NCBI GenBank assembly: GCA_946637575.1
Contig: CAMPBJ010000069.1
Coordinates: 1-5,560 of the forward strand
Direction: 5' to 3'
DNA: 5,560 bases
From: an uncultured Clostridia bacterium
GTDB taxonomy: Bacteria > Bacillota > Clostridia > Christensenellales > Borkfalkiaceae
This document shows, in pieces, positions 1-5,560 of the stretch. Under the pieces are notes generated by a model. It searched no databases and was not told the origin of the DNA. It was given only the letters and a program-made list of their open reading frames with translations. The position numbers were made by a program, and so were the translations under genes. Position 1 is the stretch's first letter. Every line of letters begins with the position of its first letter.

Positions 1-180
1 CCTGTTGTCCTGTATCTCGACGAAGGGAAGCCCCCCGACCGCGTACACTTCTTTTATAATGGCGTTCACGAGCATATAGTCCACGCCCTTCGCCTCGATA
101 AGTATCTTTTCGCCTTTTTTAAGTTTGCACGAATAGTTCACAAGATTTTTCGCTAATAATTTTATTCTCTCGTCTGTCAT
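1..180 (-). CDS. M29-family aminopeptidase, N-terminal part (runs off left edge)
   Basis: The gene reads leftward from an ATG at 180 to 178 and is still open at base 1, giving 60 residues. The N-terminus begins MTDERIKLLAKNLVNYS and continues with KKGEKILIEAKG, an aromatic/hydrophobic helix, and then VGGLPFVEI. This leucine-rich helix followed by 'K-GEK-LIE' and 'GG-PFV' matches, from memory, the N-terminal domain of clostridial M29 (thermophilic metalloprotease / AmpS-PepS type) aminopeptidases. These are cytoplasmic, two-metal exopeptidases of about 370 to 410 residues that release N-terminal amino acids from peptides. The metal ligands lie in the C-terminal half, outside the window, so catalytic competence cannot be judged. 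GAGGAGA at 187-193 sits 6 nt before the ATG and supports this start. It is divergent from the aldolase gene, so the two are not in one operon. There is no signal peptide. Confidence 0.8.
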   Translation of the reverse strand, partial: MTDERIKLLAKNLVNYSCKLKKGEKILIEAKGVDYMLVNAIIKEVYAVGGLPFVEIQDNR

Positions 181-203
181 AAAAAATCTCCTCTTTTTTT
201 TCT

Positions 204-233
204 ATTTTATCACACTTGCAAAAAAAATATAAA
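204..233 (-). promoter_or_regulatory. Probable sigma-A promoter of the aminopeptidase gene
   Basis: On the minus strand a TAAAAT -10 box (204-209) is preceded by TGA, which makes an extended -10 (TGnTAAAAT). A weak -35, TTTATA (228-233), lies 18 bp upstream. The predicted start near 197 leaves a leader of about 17 nt that contains the GAGGAGA ribosome binding site. The -10 is convincing and the -35 is not. Confidence 0.5.
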
Positions 234-293
234 CGATTTTTACGGGGAAAGGTCGGTTTTTAAACATTTTTATATAACTTTCCTTATTTTTAT

Positions 294-322
294 TTGCCTA
301 AACGCCAAAAAAAAGATATAAT
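294..322 (+). promoter_or_regulatory. Sigma-A promoter of the aldolase gene
   Basis: TTGCCT (294-299) and a perfect TATAAT (317-322) are separated by exactly 17 bp. The DNA just upstream (about 257-293) is very rich in T and A, as expected of an UP-like element. Transcription should begin near 329, giving a leader of about 52 nt. The leader holds only a small 4-bp stem (CGGC/GCCG around 334-346) and is too short for a known riboswitch aptamer. Confidence 0.75.
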
Positions 323-380
323 GAAACGGAAAACGGCAAAAAGCCGAACGGAGAATATTTATTTTAAGGAGATATAGAAA

Positions 381-1361
381 ATGCCATTAGTAAACTCACT
401 TAAGATGTTCGAACAGGCTTACAAGAACGGATACGCTATCGGCGCGTTCAACGTAAACAACATGGAGATCGTGCAAGGTATCACCGAGGCGTGCAAAGAA
501 GAAAACGCACCGGTAATTTTGCAGGTCAGCAAGGGTGCGCGCGCTTACGCAAACCACACCTATCTTGTTAAACTCGTTGAAGCGGCGGTTATCGAATGCC
601 CGAACATCCCGATCGTTTTGCATTTGGACCACGGTCCGGATTTTGAGACGTGCAAGGCTTGTATCGACGGCGGATTTACTTCCGTTATGATCGACGGTTC
701 CGCTCTTCCTTTTGAAGAGAACATCGCGGTAACGAAAAAGGTCGTTGAATACGCGCACGCGCACAAGCCCTACGTTACGGTAGAAGGCGAACTCGGAACG
801 CTTGCCGGGATCGAAGACGAAGTATCCCACGCGGTAGGATCTTACACCCGCCCCGAAGAAGTCGAAGAATTCGTTCGTCGTACCGGCGTTGACTCGCTCG
901 CGATCGCGATCGGAACTTCGCACGGCGCGTATAAGTTTAAACCCGAACAATGCACCAGAAACGCGGACGGCGTTTTAGTTCCCCCGCCCCTTAGATTCGA
1001 TATATTGAAAGAAGTTGCCAAACGTCTTCCGAACTTCCCGATAGTTTTGCACGGATCTTCTTCCGTTCCGCAGAACTACGTTGCGATGGTCAACGCGCAC
1101 GGCGGCAAGATGCCGGACGCTGTCGGCGTTCCCGAAGAACAACTCCGCGAGGCGGCTAAACTCCCCGTATGCAAGATCAATATCGACTCCGACTTAAGAC
1201 TTGCCATGACCGGCACGATAAGAGAGTTCTTTGACGAGCATCCCGAAAAGTTCGACCCCCGCGAATACCTTAAACCCGCGAGAGCGAACATAAAAGAACT
1301 CGTTCGCCATAAACTTCGCGACGTTTTGGGTTGCGCAGGCAAAGCCGACGAGTGCAGATAA
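381..1361 (+). CDS. fba: Class II fructose-1,6-bisphosphate aldolase
   Basis: This 326-residue cytoplasmic enzyme reversibly cleaves fructose-1,6-bisphosphate to glyceraldehyde-3-phosphate and dihydroxyacetone phosphate in glycolysis and gluconeogenesis. It is a zinc-dependent TIM-barrel protein. Visible signatures are GAFNVNNME (21-29), HLDHG (81-85, with the catalytic Asp83 and zinc ligand His84), VEGELG (134-139, Glu137 aligning with the conserved Glu), GTSHGAYKF (178-186, zinc ligand His181), VLHGSSSVP (222-230, zinc ligand His224) and the phosphate-binding NIDSD (267-271). The 'PDAVGVP' and 'HPEKFDPREYL' stretches resemble the class IIB branch known from Giardia and many anaerobes. Length is normal for that branch and no key residue is missing. 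The start is fixed by AAGGAG at 366-371, 9 nt before the ATG. It appears monocistronic: its own promoter lies upstream and a strong terminator follows 17 bp after the stop. Confidence 0.96.
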   Translation: MPLVNSLKMFEQAYKNGYAIGAFNVNNMEIVQGITEACKEENAPVILQVSKGARAYANHTYLVKLVEAAVIECPNIPIVLHLDHGPDFETCKACIDGGFTSVMIDGSALPFEENIAVTKKVVEYAHAHKPYVTVEGELGTLAGIEDEVSHAVGSYTRPEEVEEFVRRTGVDSLAIAIGTSHGAYKFKPEQCTRNADGVLVPPPLRFDILKEVAKRLPNFPIVLHGSSSVPQNYVAMVNAHGGKMPDAVGVPEEQLREAAKLPVCKINIDSDLRLAMTGTIREFFDEHPEKFDPREYLKPARANIKELVRHKLRDVLGCAGKADECR

Positions 1362-1378
1362 ATTTTTGACTTAACAAG

Positions 1379-1404
1379 AAAGCCACCTTTAGGTGGCTTT
1401 TTTT
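1379..1404 (+). terminator. Rho-independent terminator of the aldolase gene
   Basis: A 9-bp perfect stem, AAAGCCACC (1379-1387) and GGTGGCTTT (1392-1400), closes a TTTA loop and continues into a T-run to 1404. It lies directly after the aldolase stop. Because the stem is flanked by A-rich sequence on the left, the reverse strand also ends in TTTCTT, so it could act as a back-up stop for transcription coming from glutamine synthetase. Confidence 0.92.
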
Positions 1405-1434
1405 AGTGGGCGGGTTTAAAAAAACTTTTCGGTT

Positions 1435-1470
1435 AAGAAAACTCCGAACGGAAAAATTTCCGTTCGGAGT
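1435..1470 (-). terminator. Rho-independent terminator of the glutamine synthetase gene
   Basis: A long, nearly perfect hairpin has arms 1441-1454 and 1457-1470 (ACTCCGAACGG paired with CCGTTCGGAGT plus an A/T centre). On the minus strand it runs straight into TTTCTT (1440-1435), placing it about 30 nt after the glutamine synthetase stop. On the plus strand the stem is followed by CAAAAAATG rather than T, so it is orientation-biased to the minus strand. With the aldolase terminator it separates the two convergent genes. Confidence 0.85.
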
Positions 1471-1500
1471 CAAAAAATGTTTTTTTAGTTATCAACAACT

Positions 1501-3597
1501 CTAATACTTAACGCTATATAGAATATCTTCGTAGTTCGGGAAGGTTATGAAGGTCTTTCCGATGATAAGTTCCATTTCGTCCGCAACGGCGCGTACTTCT
1601 TTCATATCTTTTAAAAGGACTTCTTTACAGTACACCGACTTTTCAAGGTTGCCTATTTTTCGGTTGAACCCTTCCGCGTCCTTATTTAGCACGTCGAGTT
1701 TTTTGGAGTAGTCGGAAGAAAGGCAAGCAAGCTTTTTTAATAGTTCTTCTTCAAGTCTTGTGGGAAGGTCTCCGTGCGCTTTCTTTTTCTCGAGCTCCGT
1801 GAGAACGAAGTTCTGGTAGCCTATTACCGCCGGCGTTATCTCGCGGTTCGCTATGTCGATCGCGGTCAGCGCCTCTATATGAACGATATTCGCGTAGTTT
1901 TCCAAAAGTATCTCTTTTCTGGATATTATCTCGCTTTTAGACAAGACCTTCTGCCTCTCGAACATAGAAACGTTCTTTTCCGAATCGTAGAGTGGCAGCG
2001 CGTCCACCGTCGTTTCAAGATTAAGCAGCCCGCGTTTTTTGGCTTCTTTCTTCCACTCGTCCGAATAACTGTTGCCGGAATAGATCACGCGCTTGTGGTT
2101 TTTCAGCGTTTCCTTTATCAAAAGCGACAGTTCGGAGTTAAAGTCCTTCGCCTTTTCAAGCCTGTCCGCAAAACCTGACAGTTCGTCCGCAACTATGGTG
2201 TTTAAAACGAACACGGGGCAGGCGATATTTGAAGACGAGCCGACCATACGGAACTCGAACTTGTTCCCCGTAAAAGCAAACGGCGAAGTCCTGTTCCTGT
2301 CCGTCGAATCCACCGGGATCGGCGGAAGTGCGGAAACGCCCACTTTTAAGTCGCCTTTTTCCTTTTTGTTGTACGGCGCTCCCTCTTCTATCGCGGAAAG
2401 CACGCCGTCAAGTTCCTCGCCTAAATATATGGATATGATCGCGGGCGGGGCTTCCTTTTCGCCGAGTCTGTGGTCGTTCCCCGCGCTCGCAACGGAAATG
2501 CGGAGCATGTCCGCATACTCGTCCACGCCTTTTATTACCGCAGTCAAAAACAGTAAAAACTGCGCGTTCGTCGTCGGAGTTTTGCCCGGCTCTAAAAGGT
2601 TCTCCCCCTCGTCGGTCATAAGCGACCAGTTGATATGCTTGCCGCTGCCGTTCACTTTTTCAAACGGCTTTTCGGATAAAAGACAAACAAGCCCGTGGCG
2701 ATTCGCAACGTTCTGCATTATCTCCATCGTAAGTTGGTTCTGATCGGTCGCAAGGTTCGCGGAAGTAAAGATCGGCGCAAGTTCGTGTTGTGCGGGCGCA
2801 GCCTCGTTGTGTTTCGTCTTCGCAAGCACGCCGAGTCGCCACAATTCTTCGTCTAAATCCTTCATGTAGTCGGAAACCGCCGTCTTTATCGCGCCGTAAT
2901 AGTGATCGTCAAGTTCCTGTCCCTTCGACGGTCTTGCCCCGAACAGCGTTCTACCGCAATGTATTAAATCAAGCCTTTTTTCGTACACGCTCTTGTCGAT
3001 CAAAAAATATTCCTGTTCCGCGCCGACCATCGCCGTAACCTTTTTCGCGGTCTTGTTGCCGAATAGTTTTAAGATACGGAGCGATTCTCTGTTGATCGCG
3101 TCGGACGAACGAAGGAGCGGAGTTTTCTTATCGAGCGCCTCTCCGCCGTAAGAACAGAACGCCGTCGGAATATACAGACTGCCGTCTTTCACGAACGCGT
3201 ACGACGTGGGATCCCACGCCGTGTATCCGCGCGCCTCGAACGTGGACCTGAGCCCGCCCGACGGCAGACTCGACGCGTCCGACTCGCCCTTTACGAGCGA
3301 TTTAAAAGAAAAGTCCATTATCACCCTGTCGCCGCCTACGGGGGAAATAAACCCGTCGTGCTTTTCGGCGGTTATCCCCGTCATCGGCTGAAACCAGTGC
3401 GTAAAGTGAGTCGCTCCCTTTTCTATCGCCCAGTCTTTCATGGCGTTAGCGACTTTTTCCGCCGTCGCCGCGGAAAGCGTTTCCTTTCCGTCGCGCACGC
3501 GACAAACCGCAAGATAAGTTTCCTTATCCAGCCTCTCTTTCATCACTTTATCGCTGAATACCATTTCGCCGAATATCTCGGGTACGCGAACTGCCAT
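1501..3597 (-). CDS. glnN: Type III glutamine synthetase
   Basis: This 698-residue cytoplasmic enzyme makes glutamine from glutamate, ammonia and ATP. Its length and motifs fit the large type III (GlnN) family rather than the roughly 450-residue type I. In order from the chosen Met: VPEIFGEMVF (5-14); the type III block WFQPMTGITAEKHD (68-81) with SGGLR and FEARGYTAWDPTS; the metal-binding AEQEYFLID (193-201); NEAAPAQHELAP (264-275); NGSGKHINWS (316-325, with the conserved His); GNDHRLGEKEAPPA (373-386); and RNRTSPFAFTGNKFEFRMVGSS (434-455), where the conserved Arg and Glu residues sit. The charged, helical C-terminus ends in a PNYEDILY-like stretch typical of the family. The start is ATG at 3597: it has GGAGAG just upstream and matches the family N-terminus. 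The frame stays open to a TTG at 3657, but that TTG is part of the -35 box. The stop is TAG. The gene appears monocistronic and divergent from guaA. The symbol glnA is also used for this family. Confidence 0.96.
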   Translation of the reverse strand: MAVRVPEIFGEMVFSDKVMKERLDKETYLAVCRVRDGKETLSAATAEKVANAMKDWAIEKGATHFTHWFQPMTGITAEKHDGFISPVGGDRVIMDFSFKSLVKGESDASSLPSGGLRSTFEARGYTAWDPTSYAFVKDGSLYIPTAFCSYGGEALDKKTPLLRSSDAINRESLRILKLFGNKTAKKVTAMVGAEQEYFLIDKSVYEKRLDLIHCGRTLFGARPSKGQELDDHYYGAIKTAVSDYMKDLDEELWRLGVLAKTKHNEAAPAQHELAPIFTSANLATDQNQLTMEIMQNVANRHGLVCLLSEKPFEKVNGSGKHINWSLMTDEGENLLEPGKTPTTNAQFLLFLTAVIKGVDEYADMLRISVASAGNDHRLGEKEAPPAIISIYLGEELDGVLSAIEEGAPYNKKEKGDLKVGVSALPPIPVDSTDRNRTSPFAFTGNKFEFRMVGSSSNIACPVFVLNTIVADELSGFADRLEKAKDFNSELSLLIKETLKNHKRVIYSGNSYSDEWKKEAKKRGLLNLETTVDALPLYDSEKNVSMFERQKVLSKSEIISRKEILLENYANIVHIEALTAIDIANREITPAVIGYQNFVLTELEKKKAHGDLPTRLEEELLKKLACLSSDYSKKLDVLNKDAEGFNRKIGNLEKSVYCKEVLLKDMKEVRAVADEMELIIGKTFITFPNYEDILYSVKY

Positions 3598-3601
3598 ACG
3601 T

Positions 3602-3607
3602 CTCTCC
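3602..3607 (-). promoter_or_regulatory. Ribosome binding site deciding the glnN start
   Basis: On the minus strand GGAGAG lies 4 nt before the ATG at 3597 (6 nt from the GGAG core). No comparable Shine-Dalgarno sequence precedes the in-frame TTG at 3657, so the shorter reading is preferred. Confidence 0.8.
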
Positions 3608-3628
3608 GCTTTTGTTTCTTTTTCGTAG

Positions 3629-3657
3629 ATTTTACCACGCAAAACCCTTATTGTCAA
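3629..3657 (-). promoter_or_regulatory. Sigma-A promoter of glnN
   Basis: On the minus strand a perfect TTGACA -35 (3652-3657) and a TAAAAT -10 (3629-3634) are 17 bp apart, with an extended -10 TG at the right place (TGG before TAAAAT). The predicted start near 3622 gives a 25-nt leader that contains the GGAGAG site. The promoter elements fall inside the open frame upstream of the true ATG, which explains the falsely long reading. Confidence 0.85.
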
Positions 3658-3670
3658 TTATTTGCGTGGT
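3634..3670. repeat. Perfect 10-bp inverted repeat framing the glnN -35 box; candidate operator
   Basis: ACCACGCAAA (3634-3643) and its exact reverse complement TTTGCGTGGT (3661-3670) are separated by 17 bp. The inner copy fills the -10 side of the glnN promoter spacer and includes the extended -10 TG; the outer copy lies just upstream of the -35 box. The repeat is upstream of the predicted transcript start, so it is more likely a DNA-binding site than an RNA hairpin. It does not match the GlnR/TnrA consensus (TGTNA-N7-TNACA). The regulator is unknown. Confidence 0.5.
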
Positions 3671-3747
3671 TTTTGCCGCGACTTAAACAAAAAGCGACGC
3701 TTATTTATTGTATAAGTAAAAAAATTATTCGCGTTTTTTTTAGATAT

Positions 3748-3776
3748 TTGACAACGAGCCGACGGGATAATATAAT
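3748..3776 (+). promoter_or_regulatory. Full-consensus sigma-A promoter of the guaA-nfnA operon
   Basis: TTGACA (3748-3753) and TATAAT (3771-3776) match the consensus at all twelve positions with a 17-bp spacer. A second TATAAT overlaps at 3776-3781 but has no matching -35. Transcription should start near 3783, leaving about 24 nt of leader. A leader this short cannot hold a guanine riboswitch or a T-box, so control through an mRNA leader is unlikely. Confidence 0.88.
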
Positions 3777-3806
3777 ATAATCAAATTAAAATGAAAGGAG
3801 TACACT

Positions 3807-4787
3807 ATGCAAACCGACGTTCGTCCCGAAAGTATGAAAAGGATTACCACCCCCGCGCTTGCCAAAGCGTTTATCGAAGAAAAGGTGAAAGAGATAAAAT
3901 CGCAGGTTGGCGACAAGAAAGTTCTTCTCGCTCTCTCCGGCGGCGTTGACTCTTCGGTGGTTGCGGCGCTTTTAATAAAGGCGATAGGGCAAAACCTCGT
4001 CTGCGTTCACGTTAACCACGGTCTTCTTCGCAAAGGCGAGCCCGAACAGGTCATAAAAGTGTTTAAGGACGGCTTTAACGCCAACCTTATCTACGTCGAC
4101 GCGACGGACAGGTTTTTAGATAAGCTTGCCGGCGTTTCGGACCCCGAACAGAAAAGAAAGGTCATCGGCGCGGAGTTTATCCGCGTGTTCGAGGAAGAGG
4201 CAAGAAAACTTTCGGGTATAGAATTCTTGGCACAGGGTACAATTTATCCCGATATAGTCGAAAGTAAAGGCGTAAAGGCGCACCACAACGTCGGCGGTCT
4301 TCCCGAAGACCTTAAATTCGGGCTTGTCGAACCCGTCAAACTTTTATATAAAGACGAAGTGAGAGTCGTCGGAAAGGAATTAGGGCTTCCGGACAATATG
4401 GTGTTCCGTCAACCCTTCCCCGGCCCCGGTCTCGGAGTAAGATGCCTCGGCGCGATCACTCGCGACAGGCTCGCCGCTCTCCGTGAGGCGGACGCGATCC
4501 TTCGTGAAGAGTTTGAAAAAGCGGGTCTTCGCGGTAAGGTCTGGCAGTATTTTGCGATAGTCCCCGATTTTAAGTCCACGGGTATCGAGAACGGAAAGAG
4601 AACGTTTAAGTGGCCGGTAATTCTACGCGCCGTTAACTCGATCGACGCGACCAGCGCGTCGGTTGAAAACGTGCCCTTCGAGTTGATGCAGAAAATCACG
4701 AACAGGATCCTTTCCGAAGTCGACGGCGTCAACAGGGTTTTGTACGACTTCTCGCCGAAACCTATCGCTACTATCGAGTGGGAGTAA
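3807..4787 (+). CDS. guaA: GMP synthase, ATP-pyrophosphatase/dimerization subunit without a glutaminase domain
   Basis: This 326-residue cytoplasmic enzyme catalyses the last step of GMP synthesis: it adenylylates XMP with ATP and replaces the adenylyl group with ammonia. The PP-loop motif SGGVDSS is at 44-50, followed by [11 protein letters not shown] (68-78), [12 protein letters not shown] (142-153), the lid-like [12 protein letters not shown] (157-168), [21 protein letters not shown] (201-221) and the family C-terminus [13 protein letters not shown] (314-326). Ordinary GuaA has about 510 to 525 residues, with an N-terminal class I glutamine amidotransferase domain of about 200. That domain is absent here, and no trace of it lies upstream: the gene starts about 30 nt after its own promoter. 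It is therefore a complete stand-alone subunit, not a truncation. AAAGGAG (3794-3800) lies 6 nt before the ATG. It must use free ammonia or a separate glutaminase subunit not in this window. The next gene follows after 2 bp. Confidence 0.93.
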   Translation: MQTDVRPESMKRITTPALAKAFIEEKVKEIKSQVGDKKVLLALSGGVDSSVVAALLIKAIGQNLVCVHVNHGLLRKGEPEQVIKVFKDGFNANLIYVDATDRFLDKLAGVSDPEQKRKVIGAEFIRVFEEEARKLSGIEFLAQGTIYPDIVESKGVKAHHNVGGLPEDLKFGLVEPVKLLYKDEVRVVGKELGLPDNMVFRQPFPGPGLGVRCLGAITRDRLAALREADAILREEFEKAGLRGKVWQYFAIVPDFKSTGIENGKRTFKWPVILRAVNSIDATSASVENVPFELMQKITNRILSEVDGVNRVLYDFSPKPIATIEWE

Positions 4788-4789
4788 AA

Positions 4790-5560
4790 ATGGGATATAA
4801 AATATTAAGAAAAAAACCGCTTAACGAAAACGTTACGCTTATGGACGTTTACGCTCCGCTTGTCGCTAAAAAGGCAGAGCCGGGGCAGTTTATTATTCTC
4901 CGCGTGGACGAGGACGGCGAACGTATTCCGCTTACCGTCGCGGACTACGACAGGGAAAACGGGAAAGTTACGATCATCTTTCAGATAGTCGGCGAAACCA
5001 CGTTTAAGTTGAATAAATTAGAAGAGGGCGACGAGATCTGCGATTTCGTAGGTCCTTTGGGTAAAGCCACCGAAGTGGACGGATTAAAGAAAGTCGCCAT
5101 CATCGGCGGCGGCGTGGGATCGGCTATCGCCTACCCCGTCGCTAAAAAATTGCACGAAAAGGGCGCGGAAGTCGTTACCATCGCGGGTTTCCGCAACAAA
5201 GATCTCGTTATTTTAGAAGACGAATTCGCCGCCGTTTCTGATAAGTTTATCAAAATGAGCGACGACGGATCTTGGGGCGAAAAGGGACTGGTTACCGACG
5301 CGCTTAAAAAACTCATCGAAAACGGCGAAAAGTTCGACGAAGTGATCGCGATAGGGCCGCTAATTATGATGAAGTTCGTCTGCCTTACGACAAAGCCTTA
5401 CGGCATAAAAACCGTAGTTTCCTTAAACCCCATTATGATCGACGGCACGGGTATGTGCGGCGGTTGCAGAGTTACGGTCGGCGGCAAGACGAAGTTCGCC
5501 TGCGTCGACGGGCCGGATTTCGACGGGCATCTCGTCGATTTCGACGAGGCGTTAAAACGC
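4790..5560 (+). CDS. nfnA: NfnA-type FAD/NAD-binding [2Fe-2S] oxidoreductase subunit (runs off right edge)
   Basis: The 257 residues in the window begin MGYKILRKKPLNENVTLMDV and are still open at the edge; family members have about 280 residues, so little is missing. The fold is ferredoxin-NADP reductase-like, as in PyrK and sulfide/dihydroorotate dehydrogenase-like subunits. Visible parts are an FAD-binding PGQFIILRV (31-39) and RIPLTVADYD (45-54), a dinucleotide-binding GGGVGSAIAYP (106-116), and a C-terminal cluster motif with Asp218, Cys223, Cys226 and Cys238. In characterised NfnA one Asp and three Cys hold the [2Fe-2S] cluster, which favours NfnA over PyrK (four Cys). With its flavoprotein partner NfnB, NfnAB couples reduced ferredoxin and NADH to NADP+ reduction by electron bifurcation; the partner gene would be expected just downstream. 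The start has GGAG (4781-4784) inside the last guaA codons, so translation is probably coupled. Assignment as SudB-like remains possible. Confidence 0.85.
   Translation, partial: MGYKILRKKPLNENVTLMDVYAPLVAKKAEPGQFIILRVDEDGERIPLTVADYDRENGKVTIIFQIVGETTFKLNKLEEGDEICDFVGPLGKATEVDGLKKVAIIGGGVGSAIAYPVAKKLHEKGAEVVTIAGFRNKDLVILEDEFAAVSDKFIKMSDDGSWGEKGLVTDALKKLIENGEKFDEVIAIGPLIMMKFVCLTTKPYGIKTVVSLNPIMIDGTGMCGGCRVTVGGKTKFACVDGPDFDGHLVDFDEALKR

Noticed and set aside
396..950. 184-codon open frame antisense to the aldolase gene
   Set aside because: It lies wholly within a strongly conserved gene, has Arg/Asp/Val-rich composition produced by reading the opposite strand, and resembles no protein I know.
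1487..1500. Small hairpin AGTT...AACT after the glnN stop
   Set aside because: Only about 4 weak pairs; the strong hairpin at 1441-1470 is the better terminator.
2093..2743. 216-codon open frame (and a 134-codon one at 1774-2178) antisense to glutamine synthetase
   Set aside because: Both are Ser/Phe- or Arg/Phe/Tyr-rich shadows of a conserved gene, without convincing ribosome binding sites.
3205..3218. 14-bp perfect palindrome CGTGGGATCCCACG
   Set aside because: It encodes part of the conserved AWDPTS stretch of glutamine synthetase; codon choice explains it and it lies deep in the gene.
3692..3702. AAGCG-A-CGCTT palindrome in the glnN/guaA spacer
   Set aside because: Arms of 5 bp around a single base are common by chance and do not overlap either promoter; only comparison with relatives would make it worth more.
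3783..3806. Guanine riboswitch ahead of guaA
   Set aside because: The predicted leader is about 24 nt, far too short for the purine aptamer, and none of its conserved loops is present.
3834..3836. Alternative guaA start at the tenth codon (ATG at 3834)
   Set aside because: It has no Shine-Dalgarno sequence, while the ATG at 3807 has AAAGGAG at ideal spacing.

Overview
The window looks like a chromosomal housekeeping segment from an anaerobic member of the Bacillota, probably class Clostridia. The reasons are strong AGGAG-type ribosome binding sites, sigma-A type promoters close to consensus in AT-rich spacers, a class IIB-like fructose-bisphosphate aldolase, a type III glutamine synthetase and an NfnA-like flavoprotein subunit. 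The species cannot be named from the sequence. I see no mobile element, CRISPR array, rRNA or tRNA.

Layout, left to right. (1) The first 60 codons of an M29-family aminopeptidase lie on the minus strand and run off the left edge. (2) A roughly 200-bp divergent spacer carries a promoter for each direction. (3) A complete class II fructose-1,6-bisphosphate aldolase gene lies on the plus strand. (4) A 139-bp convergent spacer holds two hairpin terminators. (5) A complete type III glutamine synthetase gene lies on the minus strand. (6) A second divergent spacer of about 209 bp holds a promoter for each direction and a perfect 10-bp inverted repeat interleaved with the glutamine synthetase promoter. 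(7) A plus-strand operon follows: a GMP synthase made only of the ATP-pyrophosphatase and dimerization parts, then 2 bp later an NfnA-type FAD/NAD and [2Fe-2S] subunit that runs off the right edge.

How the genes relate. The right half is biased to nitrogen and reductant metabolism. Glutamine synthetase makes glutamine from glutamate and ammonia; GMP synthase aminates XMP using ammonia or glutamine-derived nitrogen; NfnA-type subunits partner a glutamate synthase-like flavoprotein and balance ferredoxin, NADH and NADPH. The left half is central carbon metabolism (glycolysis/gluconeogenesis) and peptide turnover.

I did not find a clear new system. The points most worth checking are the GMP synthase without a glutaminase domain, the inverted repeat framing the -35 box of the glutamine synthetase promoter, and the start-codon correction for glutamine synthetase (ATG at 3597, not the upstream TTG, which is the -35 box).
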